Shown: positions 7,580-15,510 of the stretch, in pieces
How the letters are laid out: each line of letters begins with the position of its first letter
How positions within the stretch are numbered: position 1 is the stretch's first letter
Assembly (NCBI RefSeq): GCF_000157915.1
Contig: NZ_EQ973632.1
Location: 39,992-72,290, forward strand
Reading direction: 5' to 3'
DNA from: Phocaeicola coprophilus DSM 18228 = JCM 13818
GTDB taxonomy: Bacteria > Bacteroidota > Bacteroidia > Bacteroidales > Bacteroidaceae
DNA length: 32,299 bases
Translations under genes and position numbers: made by a program
The notes under the pieces: generated by a model
What the model was told of the DNA's origin: nothing
Seen by the model: only the letters and a program-made list of their open reading frames with translations
Databases searched by the model: none

Positions 7580-8539
7580 ATGAAGATTGTTGTATTGGAT
7601 GGATATGCACTGAATCCCGGAGATTTGTCGTGGGAAGACTGGAAGCCGTTGGGAGAACTGGTCGTATACGATCGCACTTCGCCTGATGAGCTGCTGAGTC
7701 GTGCAGGAGATGCGGAGGTGCTGCTTACCAACAAGACCGTACTGGGGGAAGCTGAGATAGAGGCTTTGCCGGCGCTGCAATACATCGGTGTGCTGGCTAC
7801 CGGTTATAATGTTGTTGACTTGCAGGCTGCACGCAAACGGGGAATTATGGTGACCAATATTCCGGCATACAGCACGGAATCGGTGGCGCAGATGGTTTTT
7901 GCCCATATCCTGAACATATCCCAGCGGGTTGGGCATTATGCAGAAGAAGTTCATACAGGTGTATGGAGCCGGCAGGCTGATTTCTGTTATTGGAATACCC
8001 CGTTGCTGGAACTGGCAGGGAAACGGCTCGGAATTGTCGGACTGGGGCACACCGGACAGGCTGTTGCACGGATTGCACTCGGCTTTGGCATGCAGGCCTG
8101 TGCCTGTACCAGTAAGCCTGCCGGACAACTTCTGCCGGGAGTGGAAAAGGCTGTTTCAGTGGAGGAGCTATTTTCCTCGTGTGATATCGTGAGTCTTCAT
8201 TGTCCTTTGACACCCGATACGGCAGAAATGGTCAATGAATCCCGGCTTTCCCGGATGAAGAGGGGAGCGATTCTGATCAATACAGCCCGTGGAGGCCTGG
8301 TGAATGAAGCCGATCTGGCCAAAGCGTTGAAGGAAGGACGTTTGTTGGGAGCCGGTCTGGATGTGCTTTCAACGGAACCTCCCCGTCCGGACAATCCTTT
8401 GCTGGGAATACCCAACTGTTATATTACCCCTCATATTGCTTGGGCTACCCGCGAAGCCCGGATGAGGCTCATGCGCCAGGCTGTGGAGAACCTGAAGGCG
8501 TGGAAAAGTGGAAAAACAATTAATAATGTAATAAAATAA
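7580..8539 (+). CDS. D-2-hydroxyacid dehydrogenase (glycerate dehydrogenase-like)
   Basis: An NAD(P)-dependent oxidoreductase interconverting a 2-oxoacid and a D-2-hydroxyacid; the exact substrate cannot be read from sequence, although Bacteroidota relatives are often named glycerate or hydroxypyruvate reductase. The cofactor-binding GLGHTG loop is at 154-159. The catalytic triad is Arg237 in NTARGGLV, Glu266 in STEPP and His285 in TPHIAW. Length 319 is typical. A good ribosome-binding site (AAGGTG, 7570-7575) precedes the ATG. The stop codon overlaps the next start (TAATG), implying translational coupling with the C-GCAxxG-C-C gene. Confidence 0.95.
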   Translation: MKIVVLDGYALNPGDLSWEDWKPLGELVVYDRTSPDELLSRAGDAEVLLTNKTVLGEAEIEALPALQYIGVLATGYNVVDLQAARKRGIMVTNIPAYSTESVAQMVFAHILNISQRVGHYAEEVHTGVWSRQADFCYWNTPLLELAGKRLGIVGLGHTGQAVARIALGFGMQACACTSKPAGQLLPGVEKAVSVEELFSSCDIVSLHCPLTPDTAEMVNESRLSRMKRGAILINTARGGLVNEADLAKALKEGRLLGAGLDVLSTEPPRPDNPLLGIPNCYITPHIAWATREARMRLMRQAVENLKAWKSGKTINNVIK

Positions 8540-9006
8540 TGACTAAAGAAGAAAGAATAGAAAAGGCCGTTTCTTTGTTTAAGGAAGGATACAATTGTTC
8601 TCAGTCGGTAGTGGCTGCTTATGCCGATCTGTACGGATTTACCCGGGAACAGGCGCTTCATATGGCAGCTTCTTTCGGAGGAGGAATCGGACGTATGCGC
8701 GAGACTTGCGGAGCAGCTTGCGGCATGTTCTTGCTGGCCGGACTGGAGCGCTGTGCTGTTGAAGGCTCTGACCGTGAAGGAAAAGGAGCAAATTATGCTT
8801 TGGTGCAGGAACTGGCTGCCCGTTTTAAGGAGAAGACCGGTTCGATCCGTTGTGCCGACCTGTTGGGGCTGACTTCCAAAGACCGGATCGTATCTACTCC
8901 GGAAGAGCGTACGGCTCAGTATTATGCCAAGCGTCCCTGTGTGGAAATGGTGCGGCTGGCAGCAACGATTTGGGGAGATTTCCTGGAAAAAGAGCATAAA
9001 TTGTAA
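8539..9006 (+). CDS. C-GCAxxG-C-C family (putative redox/metal) protein
   Basis: A 155-residue protein of the C_GCAxxG_C_C family (PF09719), defined by spaced conserved cysteines. Visible here: Cys20 in GYNCSQSV, Cys57 in the ETCGAACG motif (with an extra Cys61), Cys105 and Cys134 in KRPCVEMV, plus the glycine-rich FGGGIGRM before the central motif. The cysteine layout suggests metal or redox-cofactor binding, but no reaction is established. The ATG shares a base with the stop of the dehydrogenase upstream (TAATG), so the two are translated together and may act on the same pathway; this is an inference from context. Confidence 0.88.
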   Translation: MTKEERIEKAVSLFKEGYNCSQSVVAAYADLYGFTREQALHMAASFGGGIGRMRETCGAACGMFLLAGLERCAVEGSDREGKGANYALVQELAARFKEKTGSIRCADLLGLTSKDRIVSTPEERTAQYYAKRPCVEMVRLAATIWGDFLEKEHKL

Positions 9007-9079
9007 TAAAGTATAAACATTTTCTGTCTGAAAACGATGTTTTTCATTGTTTGAAGTGCGAAGCTATTGTTTTTTTGTG

Positions 9080-9087
9080 TAATTTTG
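9080..9087 (+). promoter_or_regulatory. Winged-helix gene promoter, -7 element
   Basis: TAATTTTG matches TAnnTTTG. It is 67 bases upstream of the winged-helix ATG. No TTTG at the preferred distance; TTTG at 9050-9053 is 26 bases away. Confidence 0.5.
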
Positions 9088-9154
9088 TCTGGCAAAATAA
9101 GAAAAAGAATGCGATAAGCTTCTATTATTGATGTTTTTATAAAAGCAAAAGATT

Positions 9155-9355
9155 ATGTTAAAGGAAAAAGCTGGTGTGATTGCCGGGAAAATCTGGGAAA
9201 CACTGAATGGATGTGATGGAAAAACGCAAAAACAAATCAAGAAAGCCACAAAATTGGTTGACAAGGATCTTTTCCTGGGCCTTGGATGGTTGTTGCGTGA
9301 AGATAAGATTGAAACAAGCGAAGTTGAAGGGGAACTTTTTGTGAAGTTGAAATAA
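9155..9355 (+). CDS. Small winged helix-turn-helix protein (DUF2582 type)
   Basis: A 66-residue protein that is essentially one winged-helix domain: helix 1 VIAGKIWETLNG, helix-turn-helix TQKQIKKATKLVDKDLFLGLGWLLRE, and a two-stranded wing IETSEVEGELFVKLK. This matches the DUF2582 winged-helix family common in Bacteroidota. A nucleic-acid-binding role is expected from the fold, but the target is unknown; no ligand or oligomerisation domain is present. It has its own -7 element and a strong terminator 21 bases after the stop, so it is a single-gene unit. Confidence 0.85.
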   Translation: MLKEKAGVIAGKIWETLNGCDGKTQKQIKKATKLVDKDLFLGLGWLLREDKIETSEVEGELFVKLK

Positions 9356-9376
9356 GAAAGAGCTTAACGGTTAAGG

Positions 9377-9415
9377 AAGCGTTGGTGTCGTAGGAAGATC
9401 ACTGACGCTTTTTTT
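9377..9415 (+). terminator. Terminator of the winged-helix gene
   Basis: An 11-bp stem with two G-T wobbles (9377-9387 against 9400-9410), followed by a run of T to 9415. It lies directly downstream of the winged-helix stop codon. Confidence 0.8.
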
Positions 9416-9422
9416 GTTTCTG

Positions 9423-9430
9423 TACCTTTG
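9423..9430 (+). promoter_or_regulatory. Possible distal promoter reading into the repeat spacer
   Basis: TACCTTTG matches TAnnTTTG exactly, eight bases after the preceding T tract. Transcription from here would start near 9437 and pass through the 22-base repeat array towards lepA. No spaced -33 TTTG is present, so this is weaker than the lepA-proximal promoter. Confidence 0.35.
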
Positions 9431-9510
9431 CGGAGACGGAATTTTCTGCTTGCAGTCAGAATAACGAAAAGACAAGACATGCTGATCTTTCAGACAAAAG
9501 AATTGTTTCG

Positions 9511-9636
9511 TCTGGAGAAAACTTTTGTATCGTGCTGGTGAAACAAAAGTTTCTTGCTGATGAAACAAAAGTTTTCTGCTGGAGAAACTGAAAGTTTCTG
9601 CTACTGGAACAAAAAGTTTCTCTAGGTGGAACAGCC
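9511..9636 (+). repeat. Tandem 22-base palindromic repeats
   Basis: Five consecutive 22-base units (9511-9532, 9533-9554, 9555-9576, 9577-9598, 9599-9620) plus a degenerate sixth beginning at 9621. The consensus is TGCTGrwGAAACAAAAGTTT followed by C and a variable base. Each core is a small inverted repeat GAAAC-loop-GTTTC: the unit at 9599 uses GGAAC with a wobble, and the first unit (9511) is the most diverged. The array lies between the winged-helix terminator and the lepA promoter, in a 440-base stretch with no gene. Spacing is constant although sequence drifts. Confidence 0.8.
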
Positions 9637-9736
9637 GGATCGGACTGATAACCGGGGTGATTCGTGCAGTCGTTGGAGCGGAAGAATCCTTTCGTGTATG
9701 CTCCGGAATAGGGACATCGGGGATGCCGGAAATAAA

Positions 9737-9768
9737 TTTGTGGATTTTAAATAATATATCTATCTTTG
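9737..9768 (+). promoter_or_regulatory. lepA promoter (-33 and -7)
   Basis: A textbook Bacteroidota primary-sigma promoter: TTTG at 9737-9740, a 20-base spacer, and TATCTTTG at 9761-9768. The lepA ATG follows 28 bases later, giving a short leader. Confidence 0.85.
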
Positions 9769-9796
9769 CAAGCTAGACGGACTAGTTAAAAAATAT

Positions 9797-11578
9797 ATGA
9801 AGAATATTCGCAATTTCTGTATTATAGCTCATATCGACCATGGAAAGTCAACATTGGCTGACCGTTTGTTGGAGTATACGAATACCATTAAAGTAACGGA
9901 AGGCCAGATGCTGGATGATATGGATCTGGAGCGTGAGCGTGGTATAACGATCAAGAGTCATGCCATTCAGATGGAATACACTTATAAGGGTGAAAAATAT
10001 GTGCTGAATCTGATCGACACTCCGGGACATGTGGACTTTTCGTACGAAGTATCGCGTTCGATCGCTGCCTGTGAAGGAGCCTTGTTGGTGGTAGATGCTT
10101 CGCAGGGTGTGCAGGCGCAGACCATTTCTAACCTGTATATGGCTTTGGAACATGATCTGGAGATTATTCCGGTGATGAATAAATGTGACATGGCCAGTGC
10201 AATGCCCGAGGAAGTGGAAGATGAAATCATCGACCTGCTTGGCTGCAAGCGGGAGGATATCATCCGCGCATCCGGAAAAACGGGTATGGGCGTAGAGGAA
10301 ATTCTGCAGGCTGTTGTGGAACGGATTCCGCATCCGACGGGTGATGAAGATGCTCCGTTGCAGGCCCTGATTTTCGACTCGGTCTTCAATTCATTCCGCG
10401 GAATCATTGCTTATTTCAAGGTGGTGAACGGAGTGATCCGTACAGGAGATAAGGTGAAGTTCTTCAATACCGGTAAGGAATATGATGCAGACGAAGTCGG
10501 TGTGCTGAAGATGGATATGATGCCCCGAAAGGAACTCCGTACGGGGGATGTAGGATATATCATTTCGGGTATCAAGACTTCGCGTGAGGTGAAGGTGGGG
10601 GATACGATCACTCACATTGCCCGTCCCTGCGAGAAAGCCATTGAAGGATTTGAGGAAGTGAAGCCGATGGTGTTTGCCGGAGTTTATCCGATTGAGGCCG
10701 AGGATTATGAAAACCTCCGTGCTTCCTTGGAAAAACTTCAGCTGAACGATGCTTCGCTGACTTTCCAGCCGGAGTCTTCTCTGGCGCTGGGCTTTGGTTT
10801 CCGTTGCGGATTCCTGGGTTTGCTTCACATGGAGATTGTTCAGGAACGTCTGGACCGCGAATTTGACATGAACGTGATCACTACGGTGCCGAACGTTTCC
10901 TATATGATTTATGACAAGCAGGGAGGTGTGCAGGAAGTGCACAATCCGGGCGGTATGCCGGATCCGACTTTGATTGATCACATTGAGGAACCTTATATTG
11001 ATGCTTCGATCATTACGACGACTGATTATATCGGACCGATCATGACCCTCTGTCTGGGCAAGCGTGGAGAACTGGTTCGTCAGGACTATATTTCAGGAAA
11101 CCGTGTGGAACTGCATTATAAGATGCCGCTCGGCGAAATCGTGATTGACTTCTATGACAAGCTGAAGAGCATTTCGAAGGGATATGCATCGTTTGATTAT
11201 CACCAGTCCGGATTCCGTCCTTCGAAGCTGGTCAAGCTGGATATTCTGCTCAATGGCGAATCGGTGGATGCCTTGTCTACACTGACTCACTTCGACAATG
11301 CTTACGATCTGGGACGACGCATGTGTGAGAAACTGAAAGAACTGATTCCCCGCCAGCAGTTTGAAATTGCTATTCAGGCGGCTATCGGAGCAAAGATTAT
11401 CGCCCGCGAAACAATCAAGGCTGTGCGTAAGGATGTGACGGCCAAATGTTATGGTGGTGATGTGAGCCGTAAACGTAAACTGCTTGAAAAACAGAAGAAA
11501 GGAAAGAAACGTATGAAACAGATCGGAACTGTGGAAGTTCCGCAGAAGGCGTTCCTGGCCGTATTGAAGCTGGACTAA
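9797..11578 (+). CDS. lepA: Elongation factor 4 (ribosomal back-translocase)
   Basis: LepA/EF4, a translational GTPase that binds ribosomes and is implicated in translation fidelity under stress and in 30S assembly. The G domain is complete: P-loop AHIDHGKST at 11-19, switch I RGITIK at 49-54, DTPGH at 74-78, and NKCD at 128-131. Domains II, III and V follow, and the LepA-specific C-terminal domain is present, with the basic [18 protein letters not shown] segment and the ending FLAVLKLD. Length 593 is typical. It is a monocistronic unit with its own strong promoter and a terminator after the stop. Confidence 0.98.
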   Translation: MKNIRNFCIIAHIDHGKSTLADRLLEYTNTIKVTEGQMLDDMDLERERGITIKSHAIQMEYTYKGEKYVLNLIDTPGHVDFSYEVSRSIAACEGALLVVDASQGVQAQTISNLYMALEHDLEIIPVMNKCDMASAMPEEVEDEIIDLLGCKREDIIRASGKTGMGVEEILQAVVERIPHPTGDEDAPLQALIFDSVFNSFRGIIAYFKVVNGVIRTGDKVKFFNTGKEYDADEVGVLKMDMMPRKELRTGDVGYIISGIKTSREVKVGDTITHIARPCEKAIEGFEEVKPMVFAGVYPIEAEDYENLRASLEKLQLNDASLTFQPESSLALGFGFRCGFLGLLHMEIVQERLDREFDMNVITTVPNVSYMIYDKQGGVQEVHNPGGMPDPTLIDHIEEPYIDASIITTTDYIGPIMTLCLGKRGELVRQDYISGNRVELHYKMPLGEIVIDFYDKLKSISKGYASFDYHQSGFRPSKLVKLDILLNGESVDALSTLTHFDNAYDLGRRMCEKLKELIPRQQFEIAIQAAIGAKIIARETIKAVRKDVTAKCYGGDVSRKRKLLEKQKKGKKRMKQIGTVEVPQKAFLAVLKLD

Positions 11579-11597
11579 CAAGCAGAAAAAAGATAGG

Positions 11598-11635
11598 AAA
11601 GAGAAGGTGTAAGTCTTGCATCTTCTCTTTTTTTT
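11598..11635 (+). terminator. lepA terminator
   Basis: A 12-bp stem with one wobble (11598-11609 against 11619-11630), nine-base loop, and T tract through 11635. It begins about 20 bases after the lepA stop. Confidence 0.8.
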
Positions 11636-11690
11636 GAATTTTTTAATGAGAAAAACCGGACTAATGCTATCATATAAACAATTTTTATAG

Positions 11691-11698
11691 TACATTTG
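11691..11698 (+). promoter_or_regulatory. rseC-rnf operon promoter, -7 element
   Basis: TACATTTG matches TAnnTTTG exactly, 30 bases before the first ATG of the operon. The -33 region is not TTTG. It is the only consensus promoter I noticed ahead of rnfB. Confidence 0.6.
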
Positions 11699-11728
11699 CC
11701 GCATATTTGTAATGTGTAGTTTGCAAAA

Positions 11729-12151
11729 ATGACCGATAAAATAAAACATCTAGGTATTGTGGAAAGCATTGACGGCTCGCGCCTGAAAGTGAGAATCTTA
11801 CAGACTTCAGCCTGTTCTTCCTGCAGCGTCAAAGGGCATTGCAGTGCCTCTGAGGCTAAAGAGAAGCTGATTGATGTATACAATGTTTTGGGGCTTTCTT
11901 GTCAGTCCGGGCAGCATGTCGTGATCAGTGGTACGGTATCAATGGGGATGAAGGCTGTATTGCTGGCTTTTGTAATTCCGTTTCTGGTACTGGTTGTCAG
12001 TCTGTTTGTCTGCATGATGCTGACGAATGACGAAATGACTTCTGCTCTGATTTCCCTTTGTATGCTTATTCCTTATTACCTTATTATATATCTGTGCAGA
12101 GGAAAACTCAGCCGGACTTTTACATTTACCTTGGAATCAATAAATAATTAA
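11729..12151 (+). CDS. RseC/MucC-like SoxR-reducing system protein
   Basis: A 140-residue inner-membrane protein of the RseC/MucC family (PF04246). The N-terminal cytoplasmic part has a cysteine cluster (Cys29, Cys32, Cys38, with Cys58 further on) that could bind an iron-sulfur cluster. Two transmembrane helices follow (about residues 75-97 and 104-122). In Gammaproteobacteria RseC works with an Rnf-type (Rsx) complex to keep the SoxR cluster reduced; here it precedes rnfB by 15 bases, so a redox-partner or assembly role for Rnf is the best inference. SoxR itself is not in this window. Confidence 0.87.
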   Translation: MTDKIKHLGIVESIDGSRLKVRILQTSACSSCSVKGHCSASEAKEKLIDVYNVLGLSCQSGQHVVISGTVSMGMKAVLLAFVIPFLVLVVSLFVCMMLTNDEMTSALISLCMLIPYYLIIYLCRGKLSRTFTFTLESINN

Positions 12152-12166
12152 TAAACTAACTGATTT

Positions 12167-13135
12167 ATGGACTTAATTTTGGTTGCAGTAATTTCGTTAG
12201 GAGCTATCGGATTGATATCCGCAGTTATTCTGTATGCGGCTTCAAAGAAATTTGCTGTGTATGAAGATCCGCGGATCGGTCAGGTAGCCGAAGTGTTGCC
12301 TCAGGCCAACTGCGGTGGATGTGGTTATCCGGGATGTTCCGGTTTCGCTGCTGCGTGCGTGAAAGCCGGTTCATTGGAAGGTAAACTGTGTCCGGTAGGT
12401 GGTCAGCCTACCATGGAGAAAGTTGCTGCCATTTTGGGATTGGAAGCTACGGCTTCAGAACCGAAAGTGGCTGTTGTCAGATGTAACGGTACGTGTGCCA
12501 ACCGTCCGCGCATCACGACTTACAACGGTGTTCGTTCCTGCGCCATTGCGCATGCCACTTATGGTGGTGAAACGGGCTGTTCGTTTGGCTGTCTGGGATG
12601 TGGTGACTGTGTAAGCGCCTGCCAGTTTGATGCCATCCATATCAATCCTGAAACAGGACTTCCGGAGGTGGATGAGAATAAGTGTACGGCCTGTGGCGCA
12701 TGTAGCAAGGCTTGTCCGCGCAACATCATCGAGATCCGTCCGAAGGGCAAGAACAACCGCCGTGTGGTAGTGATGTGTGTCAATAAGGACAAGGGTGCTG
12801 TAGCCAACAAGGCTTGTAGTGCAAGCTGTATCGGATGTGGCAAGTGTGTGAAAGTATGTCCGTTTGAGGCTATTACTCTGGAAAACAACCTGGCCTATAT
12901 CGATCCGGCCAAATGTAAGTCTTGCCGCAAGTGCGAAATGGAGTGTCCGAAGGGTGCTATCCATGCCATTAACTTCCCGCCCCGCAAGCAGAAGACTGAA
13001 GCTCCGGCTGCAGGAGAGGCTGCACCCAAGCAGACAGTGAAACCGGCAGAAACCGCTGTACCGAAGGCACCGCAGGCTCCTGTGGCACAGCCCGAACCGG
13101 CAAAAGCTCCGGAAGCTCCCAAGGCTGAAGCGTGA
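12167..13135 (+). CDS. rnfB: Ion-translocating oxidoreductase subunit B (Rnf)
   Basis: The ferredoxin-accepting, iron-sulfur electron-transfer subunit of the Rnf complex. An N-terminal membrane anchor (residues 2-24) is followed by the RnfB-specific cluster motif (Cys49, Cys52, Cys57, Cys75). Four ferredoxin-type CxxCxxCxxxC motifs then follow: 142-152, 173-183, 221-231 and 250-260. Cys106, Cys110, Cys125 and Cys138 are additional and could ligate a further cluster. The last ~45 residues are a low-complexity Ala/Pro/Lys/Glu tail, probably a flexible tether. Length 322 is longer than the ~190-residue proteobacterial form and similar to the Bacteroidota/Clostridia form. Confidence 0.96.
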   Translation: MDLILVAVISLGAIGLISAVILYAASKKFAVYEDPRIGQVAEVLPQANCGGCGYPGCSGFAAACVKAGSLEGKLCPVGGQPTMEKVAAILGLEATASEPKVAVVRCNGTCANRPRITTYNGVRSCAIAHATYGGETGCSFGCLGCGDCVSACQFDAIHINPETGLPEVDENKCTACGACSKACPRNIIEIRPKGKNNRRVVVMCVNKDKGAVANKACSASCIGCGKCVKVCPFEAITLENNLAYIDPAKCKSCRKCEMECPKGAIHAINFPPRKQKTEAPAAGEAAPKQTVKPAETAVPKAPQAPVAQPEPAKAPEAPKAEA

Positions 13136-13174
13136 GAATGAACAGAATAAGTAAAAAACTAAAAAGATATAACA

Positions 13175-14512
13175 GTGAAGACATTTAGAATTGGTGGAGT
13201 TCATCCAGCAGAAAATAAATTGTCAGCAGGCAAAGCTATTGAAACCCTTGCGCTTCCCAAGCAGGCGGTTTTCCCTTTGTCACAGCATATCGGTGCTCCG
13301 GCTACGGCGATCGTGAAAAAAGGAGATGTCGTAAAGGTCGGTACCAAGATTGCTGAGGCGGGAGGTTTTGTTTCGGCAGCTATCTTCTCGTCCGTATCTG
13401 GAAAGGTAAACAAGGTAGATAGTGTGATTGATGCCAGTGGCTATCGCAAACCGGCAATATTCATTGATGTAGAAGGTGATGAGTGGGAAGAAACAATCGA
13501 CCGCAGCACGACACTGGTGAAGGAATGTAACCTGACTCCGGAAGAAATTGTTGCAAAGATTAAGAATGCAGGTGTTGTGGGTATGGGAGGCGCATGTTTC
13601 CCGACTCATGTCAAACTGACTCCTCCTCCGGGATGCAAGGCAGAATGTGTAATCATCAATGCTGTGGAATGTGAACCGTATCTGACAGCTGACCATCGTC
13701 TGATGCTGGAAAAGGCAGATGAGATTCTGGTGGGTGTAAGCATTCTGATGAAGGCTGCCAAAGTAACCAAAGGATATATCGGCATTGAAAACAACAAGCC
13801 TGATGCCATCAAGCTGATGACTGAAAAGGCCGCAGCTTATCCCGGTATTGAAGTAGTGCCTTTGAAAGTGAAATATCCGCAGGGAGGTGAAAAGCAGCTG
13901 ATCGACGCCGTTATTGGTCGTCAGGTTCCGGCTCCTCCTGCAATTCCTATCAATGTAGGTGCCGTTGTACAGAACGTGGGAACAGCATATGCCGTTTATG
14001 AAGCTGTGCAGAAAAACAAGCCGCTGTTTGAACGCGTTGTGATCGTAACCGGAAAATCGCTGAAGAATCCTTCAAACTTCCTGACCCGTATGGGAACCCC
14101 GATGAGCCAGCTGATTGAAGCTGCCGGCGGTTTGCCCGAAGATACCGGCAAGGTGATCGGTGGTGGTCCGATGATGGGTAAGGCTCTGGCTAATATTGAA
14201 GTGCCGGTCTGCAAGGGTAGTTCCGGTGTTCTGGTCATGAACGACAAGGAAGCACGCCGTGCGGAACCTCAGCCCTGTATCCGTTGTGCCAAGTGTGTAA
14301 GCGCTTGTCCGATGGGACTGGAACCGTTCCTGCTGGCAACCTGTTCGGCTCACGGCGACTGGGAACGTGTAGAACATGAAATGATCATGTCCTGCATTGA
14401 ATGCGGTTCCTGTCAGTTCACATGTCCTTCCCGTCGTCCGATGTTGGACTATATTCGTTTAGGTAAAGGTAAGGTGGGCGGAATTATCCGTGCACGTAAC
14501 GCTAAAAAATAA
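13175..14512 (+). CDS. rnfC: Ion-translocating oxidoreductase subunit C (Rnf)
   Basis: The NADH-binding, peripheral subunit of Rnf, related to the NuoF/Nqo1 flavoprotein. Translation starts at GTG 13175: the first residues TFRIGGVHPAENKLS match the family N-terminus and no upstream ATG is in frame. The N-terminal half has the RnfC barrel-sandwich and SLBB-type regions, with the nucleotide-binding stretch GMGGACFPTHVK near 136-147. Two C-terminal [4Fe-4S] motifs are CIRCAKCVSACP (368-379) and CIECGSCQFTCP (407-418). It sits 39 bases after rnfB and 8 bases before rnfD. Confidence 0.96.
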   Translation: MKTFRIGGVHPAENKLSAGKAIETLALPKQAVFPLSQHIGAPATAIVKKGDVVKVGTKIAEAGGFVSAAIFSSVSGKVNKVDSVIDASGYRKPAIFIDVEGDEWEETIDRSTTLVKECNLTPEEIVAKIKNAGVVGMGGACFPTHVKLTPPPGCKAECVIINAVECEPYLTADHRLMLEKADEILVGVSILMKAAKVTKGYIGIENNKPDAIKLMTEKAAAYPGIEVVPLKVKYPQGGEKQLIDAVIGRQVPAPPAIPINVGAVVQNVGTAYAVYEAVQKNKPLFERVVIVTGKSLKNPSNFLTRMGTPMSQLIEAAGGLPEDTGKVIGGGPMMGKALANIEVPVCKGSSGVLVMNDKEARRAEPQPCIRCAKCVSACPMGLEPFLLATCSAHGDWERVEHEMIMSCIECGSCQFTCPSRRPMLDYIRLGKGKVGGIIRARNAKK

Positions 14513-14520
14513 TTCAGATT

Positions 14521-15510
14521 ATGGCAAACAAATTGATTGTATCTTTATCGCCCCATGTGCATAGCGGTGACAGCGTACAGAAAAACATGTATGGTGTAAT
14601 CATCGCTTTGTTGCCCGCCTTGCTGGTATCGTTCTACATGTTCGGTCTGGGGGCTGTCATTGTCACGCTGACATCTGTCATCGCGTGTCTGTTCTTTGAG
14701 TGGGCTATTACCAAGTATATCCTGAAGCGTGAACGTACGACCATCATGGATGGTTCGGCCGCTCTGACAGGTATCCTTCTGGCATTCAACCTTCCTTCCA
14801 ACCTTCCGTTGTGGATCATTATTATCGGTGCACTGGTAGCTATCGGTATCGGTAAGATGACTTTCGGCGGACTGGGCTGTAATCCTTTCAACCCGGCTCT
14901 GGTGGGACGTATTTTCCTGTTGATCTCTTTCCCGGTACAAATGACTTCCTGGCCGGTTACCGGACAGTGGGCCAGCTATACCGATGCTGAAACAGCAGCT
15001 ACTCCGCTGGCGCTGATGAAGCAGGCTGTTCATGGTGACGTGAATGCCTTGAGCCAGCTGCCTGATACGATGAGCCTCTTCCTGGGCGATAATCCGGGAT
15101 GTATCGGTGAAATCAGTTCTCTGGCATTGTTGCTGGGACTGGCTTACATGTTATGGAAGAAGATCATTACATGGCATATTCCGGTATCTATCCTGGTAAC
15201 GGTATTTGTGTTCTCAGGTCTGATGTATCTGGCTAATCCGACAGCTTATGCTTCTCCGTTCGTACACCTGTTTACCGGTGGTCTGATGCTGGGTGCTATC
15301 TTTATGGCAACAGACTATGTCACTTCACCGATGACACACAAAGGTATGCTGATCTATGGTGTGGCTATCGGATTCCTGACTGTTGTGATCCGTCTTTTCG
15401 GTGCTTATCCGGAAGGTATGTCATTCGCTATTTTCATCATGAATGCATTTACTCCGTTGATTAACACTTATTGTAAACCTAAACGATTCGGGGAGGTAGT
15501 GAAGAAATGA
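14521..15510 (+). CDS. rnfD: Ion-translocating oxidoreductase subunit D (Rnf)
   Basis: A membrane subunit of Rnf related to NqrB, with about nine to ten helices. It should carry FMN covalently on a threonine: the ETAATPLALMK segment (Thr161) corresponds to the S/T-x-A-T flavinylation site of RnfD/NqrB. Other family marks are the GCNPFNPALVGR loop (119-130) and FMATDYVTSP near the C-terminus. ApbE, the transferase that adds FMN, is not encoded here. The stop overlaps the rnfG start by four bases (ATGA), indicating coupling. Confidence 0.95.
   Translation: MANKLIVSLSPHVHSGDSVQKNMYGVIIALLPALLVSFYMFGLGAVIVTLTSVIACLFFEWAITKYILKRERTTIMDGSAALTGILLAFNLPSNLPLWIIIIGALVAIGIGKMTFGGLGCNPFNPALVGRIFLLISFPVQMTSWPVTGQWASYTDAETAATPLALMKQAVHGDVNALSQLPDTMSLFLGDNPGCIGEISSLALLLGLAYMLWKKIITWHIPVSILVTVFVFSGLMYLANPTAYASPFVHLFTGGLMLGAIFMATDYVTSPMTHKGMLIYGVAIGFLTVVIRLFGAYPEGMSFAIFIMNAFTPLINTYCKPKRFGEVVKK

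Noticed and set aside
9029-9046. Terminator after the C-GCAxxG-C-C gene
   Set aside because: TGAAAA/TTTTCA is only a 6-bp AT-rich stem with no T tract beyond the stem itself; too weak to call.
9511-9636. CRISPR-like array
   Set aside because: The 22-base units are contiguous with no unique spacers and no cas genes are nearby; this is a tandem repeat.
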